A stretch of DNA of 64,000 nucleotides from Raphanus sativus. Lineage: Eukaryota > Streptophyta > Magnoliopsida > Brassicales > Brassicaceae. Positions 45,722-57,645 of this stretch are shown piece by piece. Every line of letters begins with the position of its first letter. Positions within the stretch are counted from its first letter, which is position 1. The DNA is taken from contig NC_079511.1 of the NCBI RefSeq assembly GCF_000801105.2, positions 19,243,792 through 19,307,791 on the forward strand, given 5' to 3'. The notes beneath the pieces are model-generated. The model was not told where the DNA came from, did no database searches, and was given only the letters and a program-made list of their open reading frames with translations. Position numbers and translations under genes: made by a program.

Positions 45722-48700
45722 CACTACAAGAAATATCAACATTAGTAGCGCCGTAGAAACGCTATTGTATCGTTTTAGTAGCGAAAACACTTACGCTATG
45801 ACAGCCGCAGCTATAGTAGACCCCCTCTCTATCGTAGCGTTTTTCGTGTGCTACGCTAGATAGACATATTATAGCGTTAATTATCTACTATTGATTATTC
45901 TTTTTATAGCATTCGTTTAGTGCCATAATATATTTTTTCATGACGTTTTTATAGTGCTGTAAATTATATTATAATGACATAGATATAATGTTATATTATT
46001 CATTATCATTTATATATTTAAATTATTAATTATTAATTAAAATTATAAATTAATATTAATCCAAATTTAAAATTAAAATTAAATTCTAATAAATTTGGTT
46101 GAGAATAAAATTATTTATTATTGAAATTTTGGTTTACAAAATGATATCGGTTTATTACAAAAACCGGTTTACATAGAAACCCGGTTTATTAACCAACCCT
46201 AACTAAACCTAACTAGCCCTAACTAAACCACGTTCTTCTTCATCTCCGCCGCACTCCTTGTTGACGCCCATACCACCAGCCACGACCACCACAGAAAGCT
46301 TCTTCAATCTCCTCCACCGCACTCAGCCACCATTGTCGACGCCGAGACTACCACTGTTGATGCCGAGACCACCACCTTCAAGCTTCTTCAGCCTCCTCCA
46401 CCTTCATTAACTAAGAGCAGATAAACAAAATCAGAATCAGAGTAGAGAGAGAGAGAGAGAGAACGAGAGTGCAAGAGAGAAAGAGAGATGCTGGAGAGGA
46501 TAACTAGCCTTTGCTTTCTGAATCATCATTCCTTTGATCTCGTGTTTCATTTTCACCGTCTGAACAAAATGATAACAGTATCTTAAATCAGATGAAATAT
46601 TTTTTTATAATTAAAAAGGGGGAGACTTTTTACTTACTCTTCTCTGTAGCCAATCCATCGTTCTTCAATACAAACTAAACAGAGAGATACGCAAAAAGGA
46701 AACAGCTCGGAAACAAGATCTGGCAAGCAAACTCATCATTCCAGATTCATCGAGATGGTGGTTTAGACAGATTTTGTTTAAGGCGTAGAGAGAAGAGACA
46801 AAGAGACATAGCAGAGAAAATGTGAAAGAGAAGAATGACGGGGCAAGAGGAGAGAGAAACAAACACATATTTACACCTTATGAATTCTTGTCCGTTAGAT
46901 TTAGAATAATCAACGGTTGTGGTTAGAAGAGAGGCTGATCTCCGTGCTTGTATACTATTGGTCGATCTGTAGTTAAAATAATAAAAAAACTCTATTAGTT
47001 ATATCTGTTAGATTGAGATCAATCAACGGTGAGATTGATCTATTAGTTATCCTTATCATTCTCCCTCTTGGTCAATGCTTTTTTCTTTTTTTATGTTTTT
47101 TTCTTCTTTGTTATACTGTTTTTAAAATTAAATTAAGTTTACAATTTTCAATTAAAGTATAATTAAAAAAGTTATAATAGAATTAGGATCTTGAAAATTT
47201 AAGAACTGATGTTAAAAATACTAAATTAGATTAATGACTTTGTGTGTATGGCTTGAGTTTGGGGTTTGGGGTTTCAATATAGGGTTTAAAATTTATTTCA
47301 GATTTAAGGTCTATAAATGATAGGGTTATGTTTTTCTCTTTTAAAATTTAAAAAATACAAATAAACAATTTGTATTTTAAAATATAGGTTAATATGATAC
47401 AAATAAATACTTAATTAAAAACTAAGAGTGAATGTTTTATGATATAAGTTAACATGAGGTATGTGGCTAGGGTTAGGATTTATAGTTAAGTATATGTTTG
47501 AGTTTTAGAATATATTTGGAGTTTAAGTTTAAAATTTATATTATAAGTTTGAAAAAATTAGATTTATGACTTGTATGCTTGGTTTAAGTTTGGGGTTCAT
47601 GGTGTAAATTTAAGATTTAGTGTTTGAGGTTTAGAGTTTAAATTTGAGATTATATTTTTAAGTGATTAAATTTTGAATTTAAATTTAAGATTAAAGTTAT
47701 ATAATGAAAATATTGAATTGGAAAGTTTATGTTTAGGGTATATTTAGGGTTTAGGGTTATGATTTTTTTTTTTAAATTACACAGTACAGAAGAACAATTT
47801 TTATATATATATTTTTTTTTTACAAAATGGTAGCCGATTTTAACATTATAACATTTTTAACGTTTCTTTTATTTATTCATTTTACATTTGCTTGAAACAA
47901 AAGTATCATAATTTTTAACATTGGTTTGTTCCAAGTCCATGAACTGACCTCAAATATAATCGATTACAGTTAATCATATAATCAATCACATTTCACTTTC
48001 TACAAAGACCATACTAATATAACAAAAAATCTTAAACTCACAATTCTATTCATTAATTTTATAAAACACACATCAAGTCTTTCCACCTCTCTCGCATGTC
48101 TTCACGAACTCTGCATCATGTATCTCTAATTATAAGTTTTAACTTCATTGATCTTAGTTGTTTTAAAATTGCTAAGGATATAGGAACCTCATTACAGAAA
48201 CCACCAGCAATCTCTCCGGATATCTTCTCAATTTGTGATTGCACATTAGAGAACTCTCTTACTCTCTCTTTTTTTGTTGCCACAGTTGTTCAAGAAGACT
48301 GCTCATTCGGCTGCAACAACAGAATAAACAAACACACATAAATCACCCACAATAGATACATATCAATTAGAAAAACAAAACTTACAATACTCATGCCACA
48401 CAAGAATGAGTAAAAGCCCTGCAATCCTCTGTAGAAAAAGGAGATGGCTGAGAGATTTACCTACAACTTTGCAGTAAAGTTCCACAATTAATCTCCCCAA
48501 GAGATGACCTTCAGCATCTGTTACCACCATTGTCCTGAACTCACAAGGTTTCCTGCAGAAAATGTCAAAAAAAAAGACTATAATTAAACTTCAGTCTCTA
48601 CTCCTTCGGCTTCACCGCCTCAGCCGTAGCTTCCCCACACGTGTTAAGAAAAAATCAGAGTTTGTCCCATGTCTATTCAACATCCATGTCTATTCAACAT

Positions 48701-49731
48701 ATTCTTCGACGTTAAATATGTAGAAGGAACCATAGTTGAAAACTCACGAAGAACAGAGAGATTAAGCAAGCAACAGAGAGATTTCACTCTTGAAAGATTT
48801 CATTCAGTTTCTCTGTGGCTATATAAAATTCATGAAGAACAGAGAGATTAAGCAAGCAAACCAGAAAAAAAAAAGAAAAGCAAAAGCGGCCATTTCTTCT
48901 GCAATTTCCCGGAGACCACTAACCAAACTAGTGTCGAGTTATAAAGAAAGAGACAAACAAACACGCATAAATCACAATATTTGCACATAGTCCAAAGAAA
49001 TCAAATCGACTTCTTTAGATTCGTTTCTACCTTTCACTGGCACATGGTAAAGGCTTGGGGCAAAAACAAAACTCTACAAAGATGAAGGACCATATTTGCA
49101 AATAGTTTAAAGATCACCATTGTTGCTTTCTGCACTTCTATCCCGACAGTGTGGCATGATTCCGGTGACGACAAAGAAACAAGACGGACCAGAGAAGCTT
49201 GATTTGGAGCAGCTGATATCGTGTTGTGGTTTGGTCACGGACTCAGAGATGGACGATGGATGAGAGCTCCGACGTGACGAAGACGGCGAGACTGTTGCGG
49301 TGTGAAGCAGAGCACGGCGGATTGATGAGCAGAGACACGGCGGAGAGAGTGGACAAGAGGCGCCACCGTGTTCGATTGCGGGCGGGTGGGGACCACAGAG
49401 TGGTGGTCGGAGCTCGAGATCGAACAAAGGGGAAACGCAGGGATGAGACTCGAGGAGGTGACAGAGACGAATGATAAGAACCCTAATGAAAAGGGAATTG
49501 TTGTTTTTTTGGTGGGAAATAAAAGAAAACCAAAAAATTGGCTAAGTGTCGGCTCCAAAATAGTTTTTTTTCAGCGTTGATAGTGATTTCTGCCTTTTGG
49601 ATTAATGAAATTCTATCTTAGCGTAAATTTAATGCTACAATAGAATTCTGATCCGATTTTGTTATTATTGGTAGCAGTTAGTGAATTTGTGCTACCGTGA
49701 ACTGCTACCAATACTCATATTTCTTGTAGTG
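45722..49731. mobile_element. CACTA element inserted in LINE ORF1 (4,010 bp)
   Basis: The ends are cactacaagaaatatcaac and the inverted ...catatttcttgtagtg. A 3-bp duplication, gga, lies on each side (45719-45721 and 49732-49734). Subterminal regions contain repeated tagcg/gctac-type motifs (45749-45870 and 49615-49710), as in CACTA elements. LINE ORF1 coding sequence stops at one border and resumes at the other. No intact TNPD/TNPA-type transposase is visible, so it is non-autonomous. Confidence 0.9.
46180..49600. other. CACTA interior: decayed coding and AT-rich filler
   Basis: GC-richer patches occur at 46220-46400 (ccaccacc-rich) and 49110-49480 and could be transposase exon remnants or captured host sequence; no domain is recognisable on either strand. 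At 48100-48620 the minus strand gives broken segments (KPCEFRTMVVTDAEGHLLG) that may derive from a CACTA-associated protein. A (GA)n run lies at 46441-46462. 46900-48000 is AT-rich with gggtttagg-like stretches (47250-47340). Confidence 0.4.
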
Positions 49732-50276
49732 GGAGTACCAATGGCTCTTCATCTTGGATTGACATAGCAGCAATCGCTTTGTGTAACAAATCAGCAATTG
49801 AAGCAGCGGAGCAGGAAGAGACGGCGGCGGAGGTAGGGAGCAGAGTTAGAACTTTGGGTAAAAGGTCTAGCGTAATGGACGTGAAAGTTCTAATCATAGG
49901 GCTAAATTCAGACACAATTTTTTTTGCGAAATCATGTTGAAAAGGAAAGAAATAAATCATTAATACTCAGAAGGGAAATATTTGAATAGGAAAAGGAAAG
50001 ACTGAGGAGGGAAAGATGCGGGTTTGAAACAGAAAAGGGAAGAAGCAATAAAAGCTGAAGGAAAAGGACCGTAGCACAAGGGCCGATAATTGAAGTCCAC
50101 TCACACACGAGGGAAAGAGAATCAGCTGAATAGGAAAGTTCAGACCGATTAATATTTTGCCGGAAATCGCCAACTAGAGAGCGATAAAAGCTGAATACCA
50201 AAGAAAATATCTGTTAACATGCTCAACTAGAGAGCGATAAATTTTCCTTTTCTAGAACAGAAAACTTGTTTCTCCT
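49732..50276 (-). pseudogene. LINE 5' UTR and ORF1 N-terminus
   Basis: The minus frame ending at 49732 reads IADLLHKAIAAMSIQDEEPL and joins, after one gga, the sequence at 45718 (DEPEFTVVDVNETSLLGCL). This is the normal start of a plant LINE ORF1, although the family Met before ADLL appears changed to Ile here; an upstream in-frame ATG exists at 49960. From about 49960 to 50276 is a pyrimidine-rich 5' UTR (minus strand), and then the 14-bp TSD. Confidence 0.8.
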
Positions 50277-50290
50277 GTCAACGTTATTCT
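50277..50290. repeat. LINE target-site duplication, 5' side
   Basis: gtcaacgttattct, identical to 29941-29954. Confidence 0.85.
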
Positions 50291-50340
50291 ATCTAGACTA
50301 TTAAGTCAACGCTATTTTACTGTGTATATTGATAATCTAA

Positions 50341-51193
50341 TCTACTAAAACTGAAGTACAAAATTAGATTAACCATTAGTTTTCTGCTATATTTACATTG
50401 CCATGCCACTAAGGTATTAAATGAAAGATATATTTAAATATAGTTGTATTTCCTAATTTAAAAAATATATTTAAGTATTTAATGTATTTTCCTAATTTAA
50501 ACAATAAATTTCCTAAATAAAATCTTAACCAAAATATATTTTCTAATATATTTCGTATTAACATATCATATTCATAATATTTATTAGAAATAAATTATAA
50601 AATAAAAAAGCACAAATCATAATCAATTTATATAACATATAAATAAAATATAAAATAATTTATTCATATATTATTATATTTATTAATATAATATTTTTAT
50701 ATATTATTAAAATATTATATTAACAATTATGTAATACATTTTAATTTAGAAATATATATATATATATATATATATATAGTATACCATTAGTACAAAGAAA
50801 AATTTAAAATGAAAGAAATATTTATACGGTCACGGGTCAAGCTTTAGAAATAAACAAAAACAGCGCAAGATTCTTTTTTTTTTTTAACAAATTTATTTCA
50901 TAGAAATAAATATTTTTATATATTTTATGTATTTATAAAAAAAATTCTTTATTTTTGAGAGATGCTAAGATTTTTGAATTGGAAAAATTATGATCCACCT
51001 CTATATTATTTTAATTATGAAATTTAAAATTTATATCAGAATATTTTATTAAAATTTTAATTTTAATTTTTATTATAACTGTAAATATTATTTTTAATAT
51101 AAATTTATATTTAAATATTAGAAATACGTTTAATATTTAAAAAACTAAAAACATAAAATAAATATTCGCCCGGTCGGGCGGGTCAAGATCTAG
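50341..51193 (+). mobile_element. Helitron 1 of a head-to-tail pair
   Basis: Begins TCTACTAAAACTGAAGTACAA at 50341, after A. It ends with the hairpin cgcccggtcgggcg, then GGTCAAGATCTAG, at 51193. It is AT-rich with an (AT)n run at 50754-50777. No coding capacity. Confidence 0.7.
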
Positions 51194-52263
51194 TCTAATA
51201 TATTAAAACTGAAGTACAAATAGTACTTAACCCTTAGAGTTACACAAAAATACAATAGCATACCACTCCTTTTAATTAAATATTATCTAATTAAATATAA
51301 CACATACCCAAATAATATTTATTATCTTTCCATACAAATCCAAAACGTAATTCTCTAACATATATTTCGCTTTAATTAACTACATTGACATATAAATCAA
51401 AAACATATTTATTAACTTGCCATATATTTCGCTATTATTAAAACTATATTGTCATGTTAATCTAAAACATGACTAATAATTTATTCTCATCAAAATAAAC
51501 TACTTTGCCATTATTATTATCCAAATATATAGATCACGTAGATCATATGTGTGATTACTCACAATAACTAATTAAATTGAAAAAATATTATAATTTTGTA
51601 TATGAGTAACATAAATTTGACATAAACGAAAAGTTTCGAATAAAATTTTGTATTACTAGCTGTTTTATACGAAATAAAAAATATTTCATACACATATTAA
51701 TATATAAAATCAATATGACTCCTTTTAATATTTAATAAATGTTGAACATAAACTTTTGTCAAAAAATAAGTTGTACATTTATAGTATAGATATAATAACT
51801 AATTTTAACATTTAAAATAGAGAAATTTTCTATATTAATTTAGATTTATATATTAAAAACCACTGGATAGAAGAGTTTTTTTTTACCTCCTTTATTCTCT
51901 TAAACGTCTTTTAATCATTTTTTTTTTCTTTGAAGACATTTTGGTGATAAAAACTTAAAAATGATATTGAGAGAATTACCCTTTTAAATATTAGGGTTTA
52001 AAAACAATATAAACTGGTAGAAACAAAAACAATAATAAATATTTGAATGTATTAGTAATCATTTGTTTGTGATATAAATACATTCAATACGATAAAATCA
52101 AACAATAATCTAATATTGTTTGATCACAGTTAATAAAATCCAGTAATTACCAATGGTTTATAAGATAATAATGATTTTTATAAATTAAAATAAATAGCTC
52201 TGTCGGTGTGTATGTCCAACTTTAGACATGTATTTATTAAAAAAGTTAAAAAATCAGATATGA

Positions 52264-52303
<40 letters not shown>

Positions 52304-52597
52304 AATCAAAATCTTTGGAATGTAATTTAATAAAACTTAAAAGTATATCTAAATCTTTAATGTTTACATTTTTGCTGTTTAATATATCAAAATAATTGAA
52401 TTAATGTCTCTGAAACGTGAAAACAAAATTTCTAATAATTTGGAAGCTAAGCGCATTGCACATGATACAAATATAAAAAGAAAATAACATATTAATCTAC
52501 AACATGAACACAAGAATCAAGTTGACAACATTATCAAAATTAGAATATATAAGAACGAAAAATAAATACCCGTGCGGGTACACGGGTCAAACTCTCG
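51194..52597 (+). mobile_element. Helitron 2 of a head-to-tail pair
   Basis: Starts TCTAATATATTAAAACTG at 51194, immediately after the CTAG of Helitron 1. Its 5' sequence is related to that of Helitron 1 (TAAAACTGAAGTACAAA). It ends with the hairpin cccgtgcgggtacacggg, then TCAAACTCTCG, at 52597, followed by T. It contains a long (AT)n run at 52268-52300. Non-autonomous. Confidence 0.65.
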
Positions 52598-53550
52598 TTA
52601 TTCCTTAAAAATTAAAGCTATAGCTTCACATCATAAATTTAAGATCTACAATTTAAATTTTTACACATAAAATAAAATTGGAGTGAAACTTCTAATAAAT
52701 AATTGTCTTCTAATTTATAAATATGTAAATTAAAAATCAGTGTAAAAAATGATTAGAATTATTTTTGAAATCTAAAATTATAGAGATAAGAAAAAATAAA
52801 ATAAATCATGTACACACATTTTATTCTAATTTAAATATTTATATTAAATGTTTATATGAATGGTGTAATGCTATCATATTCTATCAATACTATATTACAC
52901 AAAATGGCTATGGCTCAAATGTATAGTTAGGGAACATCACAAATTCAATAGCTAAAAAAATCATAAATTCAATATAATTAGCAAAAAAAAAAAGGTTTTG
53001 GAGTTAACCATAAATAATTTTAAAATGGGTAGCACCGATTATGGCATCTGCATAGTTGTAGATCATGTTACATGTACAAGATAGTGGTTTAACGATGCAA
53101 GTCGAGAATTTCATTTCGAGAAGCAATAACCAGAATACAGGGAAGAAGTGAGGGAGAGAAGGACGGGAACAAGGGGAATGGTTAAGTTTGTCTTGTTGGA
53201 TTCATCGAGTCTTTTTTTTTTTTGAGATAGAACAAGGGGAACGGTTAAGTTTGTCTTCTATGCAGTTTTCACTCTTGTTCTGATGTCTGATATTCAATGA
53301 CTCAATACTAAATCAACTGTACACAGGAAAAATGGATAACAATTTACGACTTAGGTGAACCAAAAATATATATCCTTTTTGATTTACAATGGATATTTGT
53401 TATGGTTTCATTGTCTCCACCAGACTCCATCATCGTTTATTCAGCCAAGCTTTTCTGCAGCGAGAACGAACCCAACACTTTCTTGTAAAGTCGCTGGTGA
53501 ATAAAACTTTCCATCCACGTCACTCGAGCATTAGATTTCTTCAACAAGAG
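52598..53550. other. 3' flank of CAO
   Basis: No gene. It should include the CAO 3' UTR just below 53551. A 27-bp sequence (aacaaggggaa(t/c)ggttaagt...) is directly repeated at 53168-53194 and 53231-53257 around a short segment containing a T run. Confidence 0.5.
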
Positions 53551-56186
53551 TTAGCCTGAGAAAGGTAATTTATCATCACCACGATCTACAGCGTTCCTCC
53601 AGAGTCTATACCGAACTCCAAGCTTGTCATAAGCAACAGGTAAGTTCCATATATTTGCACCATTCAACATCCTTTCTTGCTGTCCCAAAACCAACCGTAG
53701 ATCTTCATTTAAGACCTGCAAGAAAAAAAACAGATAAAACATCAGATATCATACCATCAAGCTGATCGATATTCAATTCATTTATTTCTTTACTTTTACC
53801 TGTTCAGCGAAATGTCTCCAGAGATGTTCCATGAATGGAAGATTCTTCAATATTGGTGCAAAGTCCAGTGACATTCGGTATAGAAGTCTTGTCTTGTTTC
53901 TTGAAGAAGGTAAACAAACATGGAGTTGATGAAGATGTGTTGCACACTGCTCAGTGCTCTTTCCTTCTAGCTTCCCTGGTTTTGAGATCCCGATTGTCGA
54001 TAACACGATACAAGGCGGTTTAAACTCCATATCGATTGGATACGGATCCCAGTATCCTTGAAGACCTGAAGATGGTGTTAAGAACTTTACCAAGCTACAA
54101 GAAACAGAGAAAAGGCTTAAAAAAAAAACAGAGAGAGAGTCATGTCAATACTGAAACAGTGTAATGAGATTTAGAAGCAAACCTTGGGACACTCCAGCCT
54201 TTTGCAAAAGTAGAAGTGTGAGTGAATGGAGCATGCGCAAGATCCAAGAGATTATCTAATAGCAATCCGTGTTCCACTGGGAGGTCCATTACAAGCTGAT
54301 AGTTATTCAGAGAAGAAATGAGATAATGATGTATGAAATGATTGGAGCTACTTCTTGGAAAGGTAAAGACTTATTACCTCTGCATGAATTACAAACCCTG
54401 ATGGAGGTTGTAAAGATGGAAGTGTAGGTGAAGGTGGCTCATCACCGGGCCAAACCCAGACCATACCGTCTTGTTCAAGGCAGGGTATCGATTTTATCTT
54501 CACATTCAAGAGCTTTGTAGATGGCATCTTGGTACACTTTCCATCAGTTGAGTACTCCCATCCTATAAGATCACACTTGATCCTAAGATGCTAATAGAAT
54601 TGGTTTAAAAAATCAACAAATAGTAAAGAGAATTGAGTTACTAACCGTGGTAAGGACATTGGATACGACCATTGTTCACAGAGCCAAGATCAAGAGGACA
54701 CGCTCTATGTGCACATGTGTTTCGTACACACCCTGGTTTCCCATCTTCTCCTCTAAAGATGACCCATGGTTGCTCAAAGCAGTCAATTGGTACCTTGACA
54801 CACAATAATATCATTCCATTAGATTTTTTGTAATAAAAGGGAAAGAAAAGAAAGAACGTTTTTAATACATACCATGGTGTCATGCTTAAGATCTGCAGTG
54901 AAAGCAACGGGATACCAAAAGTTCTTCAAGTGTGGACTATAAGGCTGAACCGGACCAGAAACATTCAAGCTCTTCCCACCAATGTTTGTCTTTTCTCTGT
55001 CTATGTCCTGGACAGAGGTTGAATACGAAGAAGAAGGTCTATCTGATTCTGTCGCAACTCTAACTGGTAACAACCTATCATTAACCAATTCTTCCATGTG
55101 AGCTAACTTTTCTAAAGCGCTTGAAACCCTTGCTTCTGATATATGAACCTGTTTTCGGTTTTGACTAATTAAGAGTTAGTATAAGTTTGATTATAAAAAA
55201 AAAAAAAACTCATGGCATAAGCATATTCTTAAGAACGAACCTGTTGGTGTGCTTTCGCTAGTTCTTCCTGCAATCCAGCTAGTTCTTTCTTCACAGTACC
55301 AATAGACTTGTACTCACGAGCTAGAGGATTCAGTACATCAACGACCTAACATACCATCACAATACAAATCAGTGAACTAACAAGATTCGACAACTTTAAC
55401 TATATACGAATACTATATCTAGCCTAGGAATGATTATAGCATATAGTCTCTTTCAGGGTCGTCTAACAGCATGTGCAAGTGGAGCAGTCGAAATTTTTAA
55501 AATATATATATATATAATTTATAGACTACAACTTTGATTTTAAGACATATATCTAAATCTAAAGGATATAATGTTTTAAAAAAAATATTTAATACATATA
55601 TATGGATATTTAAAACTATTTCATTACATTGTTAAAAATATCTATAAATTTTTTGAACAGGGTCCAAAATTTAATTGAGACGGCCCTCTCTTTCGTTTCA
55701 TAAACTCGAGAACGCAACCTTGCAAACTAGACAGAGTCAAAAGAGGTCAAGGTAGATAATAATAATCAAAAGTGAGAAACAAACCTTGTCGTGAAGGAGC
55801 ATGATGGTAAGAAGATCTTGACGAGCACGCCAATCCAAGTATTGAATATCAAACCTAGCCACTTCAAGAGCTTGGTTTACATCCATCAACTTGCCTTTAT
55901 AAGGAGGAGTTTTCGATCTAGGATCCTCCACATCAAACAAATGTCCCCATTGACTCTTCTTCTCAACTAATCCACTATCTTCCCCGAACACAGCAAAAAC
56001 CCTGAACTCTCCTTTCACTACCTGAAAACGAACAATTAATGAAACCTTTTTTTCTATGCCACAAACAAAAACCAAAAACAGAATTTAAGTAAAGTTTACC
56101 TTCTTTCTGGTGAGTTGAGATGATCTAGTTTTACAGAAGGAGATTGGTAGAGATAAAGCAGAAGAAGTAAACACGGCGGCGTTCAT
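53551..56186 (-). CDS. CAO: Chlorophyllide a oxygenase, nine exons, 536 aa
   Basis: CAO makes chlorophyll b in the plastid by two successive oxygenations of the 7-methyl of chlorophyllide a. Exons (minus): 56186-56100, 56021-55785, 55345-55241, 55148-54873, 54793-54646, 54562-54378, 54295-54183, 54094-53800 and 53715-53551. All introns are GT..AG and the total is 1611 nt. The N-terminus ([20 protein letters not shown]) is a transit peptide. The regulatory A domain follows ([20 protein letters not shown]), then a linker. The Rieske 2Fe-2S centre is [11 protein letters not shown]...CPYHGW in exons 5 and 6. The mononuclear iron site is [12 protein letters not shown] in exon 7. The C-terminus is GDDKLPFSG with TAA at 53551-53553. 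No lesion was found, so it is probably functional. Length and residues closely follow Arabidopsis CAO as I remember it. Confidence 0.96.
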
Positions 56187-56200
56187 GGCGTCGTCACCGG

Positions 56201-56222
56201 AAAGAAAGAAAGAAAGAAAGAA
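56201..56222 (-). repeat. (CTTT)n microsatellite in the CAO 5' leader
   Basis: The plus strand reads repeated AAAG units, so the minus-strand leader has a pyrimidine tract 15 bp before the ATG. Pyrimidine-rich leaders are common in plant photosynthesis genes. Confidence 0.8.
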
Positions 56223-56337
56223 GACAATAGACAAAGAGATTAGAGAAAGGGATTTTTTCTTTTTATTAATTTGAGGATTTTTTTGTTGATAAGAGAAGCG
56301 AGTTCTTCGCGATCTCAGCAAACCTCCTGACAGATGA

Positions 56338-56343
56338 CACGTG
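56338..56343 (-). promoter_or_regulatory. G-box CACGTG upstream of CAO
   Basis: A perfect palindromic CACGTG in the context gaCACGTGta, about 150 bp upstream of the CAO start codon. G-boxes are bound by light-signalling bZIP and bHLH factors in many chlorophyll-pathway promoters; binding here is inferred. Confidence 0.6.
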
Positions 56344-56388
56344 TACAATCGTTGCCAATGAAGATATACATGTGGCAGTACTATCATC

Positions 56389-57040
56389 TAGGGCTGGGCA
56401 TTTTATCCGTTAAATTTGATTCGATTCGTTATCCGTTGCTATTCGATCCGAAAATTCCGAATATCCGTAAGCTTTCGAAGCAAAGCAAATACTAAAATTC
56501 AATATCCGTCAAAATTGAAGCAAATCACAAATATTAAAATTTTGGGAAGCGAATATCCGATCCGATCCGTCAATATATAAATACATGTATATTTTGATTA
56601 TATTTAAAGTTTTAAATGTATAAAATTATATAATTTTACTTATATAAAAGTATTACATAAAAGGAAGAGAAAATATTTATGACAATTATAATTTTTTCTT
56701 AAGTTTTGTGTTATTATAATTTTAACTAAGTTTAAAAATTTACAAAATATGAAGATTCACTACTTCTTTTAATTTTTATCTTTTATACCATGCAAAAATA
56801 TATTTTACAAAACAAATTTGTATCAAATTTTTAAGATTATTTGTATTAATCAAAACAAATGAGAGATCCGTAAGTATCTGCGAATATCCGCAAATATCTA
56901 TTTATTTTCCGGATATCCGTTTTTCCGAATATCCGTATTTTTCCGAAGCAAAGCAAATCGAAAAATCAGATATCCGTAACATTCGAAGCAAATCACAAAT
57001 ACCTTTAAAAACCCGAATATCCGATCCGTGTCCAGACCTA
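56389..57040. mobile_element. hAT-type MITE upstream of CAO (652 bp)
   Basis: An 8-bp duplication, ctatcatc, flanks it (56381-56388 and 57041-57048). The ends are tagggctgggca and, inverted, taggtctggaca. Subterminal sequence repeats the gaatatccg and ccgatccg motifs on both sides (56400-56580 and 56880-57030). No transposase. Confidence 0.88.
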
Positions 57041-57048
57041 CTATCATC

Positions 57049-57580
57049 CACATGATGATGAAAATGGATTTGCCAGCTCGGATTCTCCAAGATATCTTTG
57101 GCTATCTTTTATTTTCCGAATTCTTACTGTTTTTTTGTCTTTTTCCTTCTTTGGTTTTCCATCACTAGTTTCTTTTGGTCAAAAAACATTTGTCTTTGCA
57201 AAATTGGGGAAAAAGCATTTGAGCTGAGTATTCATTTGGGAGAGGGAGATTTCGGTAATCTTTTCCCCATTTGGCACTTGGTACAAACTTTAGACTATGG
57301 AACTATACAAAATTTATTTCAGAGGTAATAACAAAAAATTGAAGAAAACGAGAAAAATCTTAGTAATTATCTTAGTCACGCCATCAATAATCGCTTAGAA
57401 AAACATTATATAAGGTTTAATAAACATTTTGGAGAGGTGATTATTCTAACAGTGGTTGAACTTGATCGAAAGGGTTTGGTAGTACCTAAATCGCTCCCAA
57501 TACTTGGAAAATCACCGAGCTCGTCCGTCAACAAGACTTTGTCAACATGATAAGATCGGTTTTAAGAACAGTTGTTATTA
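57049..57580. other. Spacer between the MITE and the viral insert
   Basis: No supported gene; the 76-codon ORF at 57098-57328 shows no domain. The left border of the viral sequence lies somewhere here, since the leader upstream of the primer-binding-like site cannot be recognised by eye. Confidence 0.4.
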
Positions 57581-57593
57581 TGGTATTAGAGCC
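57581..57593 (+). other. Primer-binding-like site (initiator tRNA-Met)
   Basis: tggtattagagcc differs at one position from the TGGTATCAGAGCC consensus of caulimovirid minus-strand primer sites. It lies about 65 bp before the first viral ATG. Confidence 0.75.
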
Positions 57594-57645
57594 TTCCTCT
57601 TGAGTTTTGGCTGATATAATCTTTATTTATTAATGAATATTTTGA

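Larger units (their letters stand above)
29955..50276 (-). mobile_element. L1-type LINE split by two nested transposons
   Basis: The LINE reads on the minus strand from its 5' end at 50276 to its poly(A) at 29955. A 14-bp duplication (gtcaacgttattct) flanks the whole. Removing the CACTA element (45722-49731) and the Athila element (30707-40867), with one TSD copy each, leaves about 6.1 kb: 5' UTR, ORF1 (DUF4283-type RNA-binding domain plus zinc knuckle) and ORF2 (endonuclease, RT, zf-RVT, RNase H). This is the normal size for a full-length plant L1-type LINE. It has single-base lesions but is well preserved, so it is moderately young. Confidence 0.9.

Noticed and set aside
49107..49580. Overlapping ORFs of 106, 107 and 82 codons on both strands
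   Set aside because: Mutually overlapping frames inside the CACTA element in a GC-richer patch; no domain. Kept only as a possible captured fragment.
57098..57328. 76-codon plus ORF between the MITE and the virus
   Set aside because: No domain or conservation evidence.
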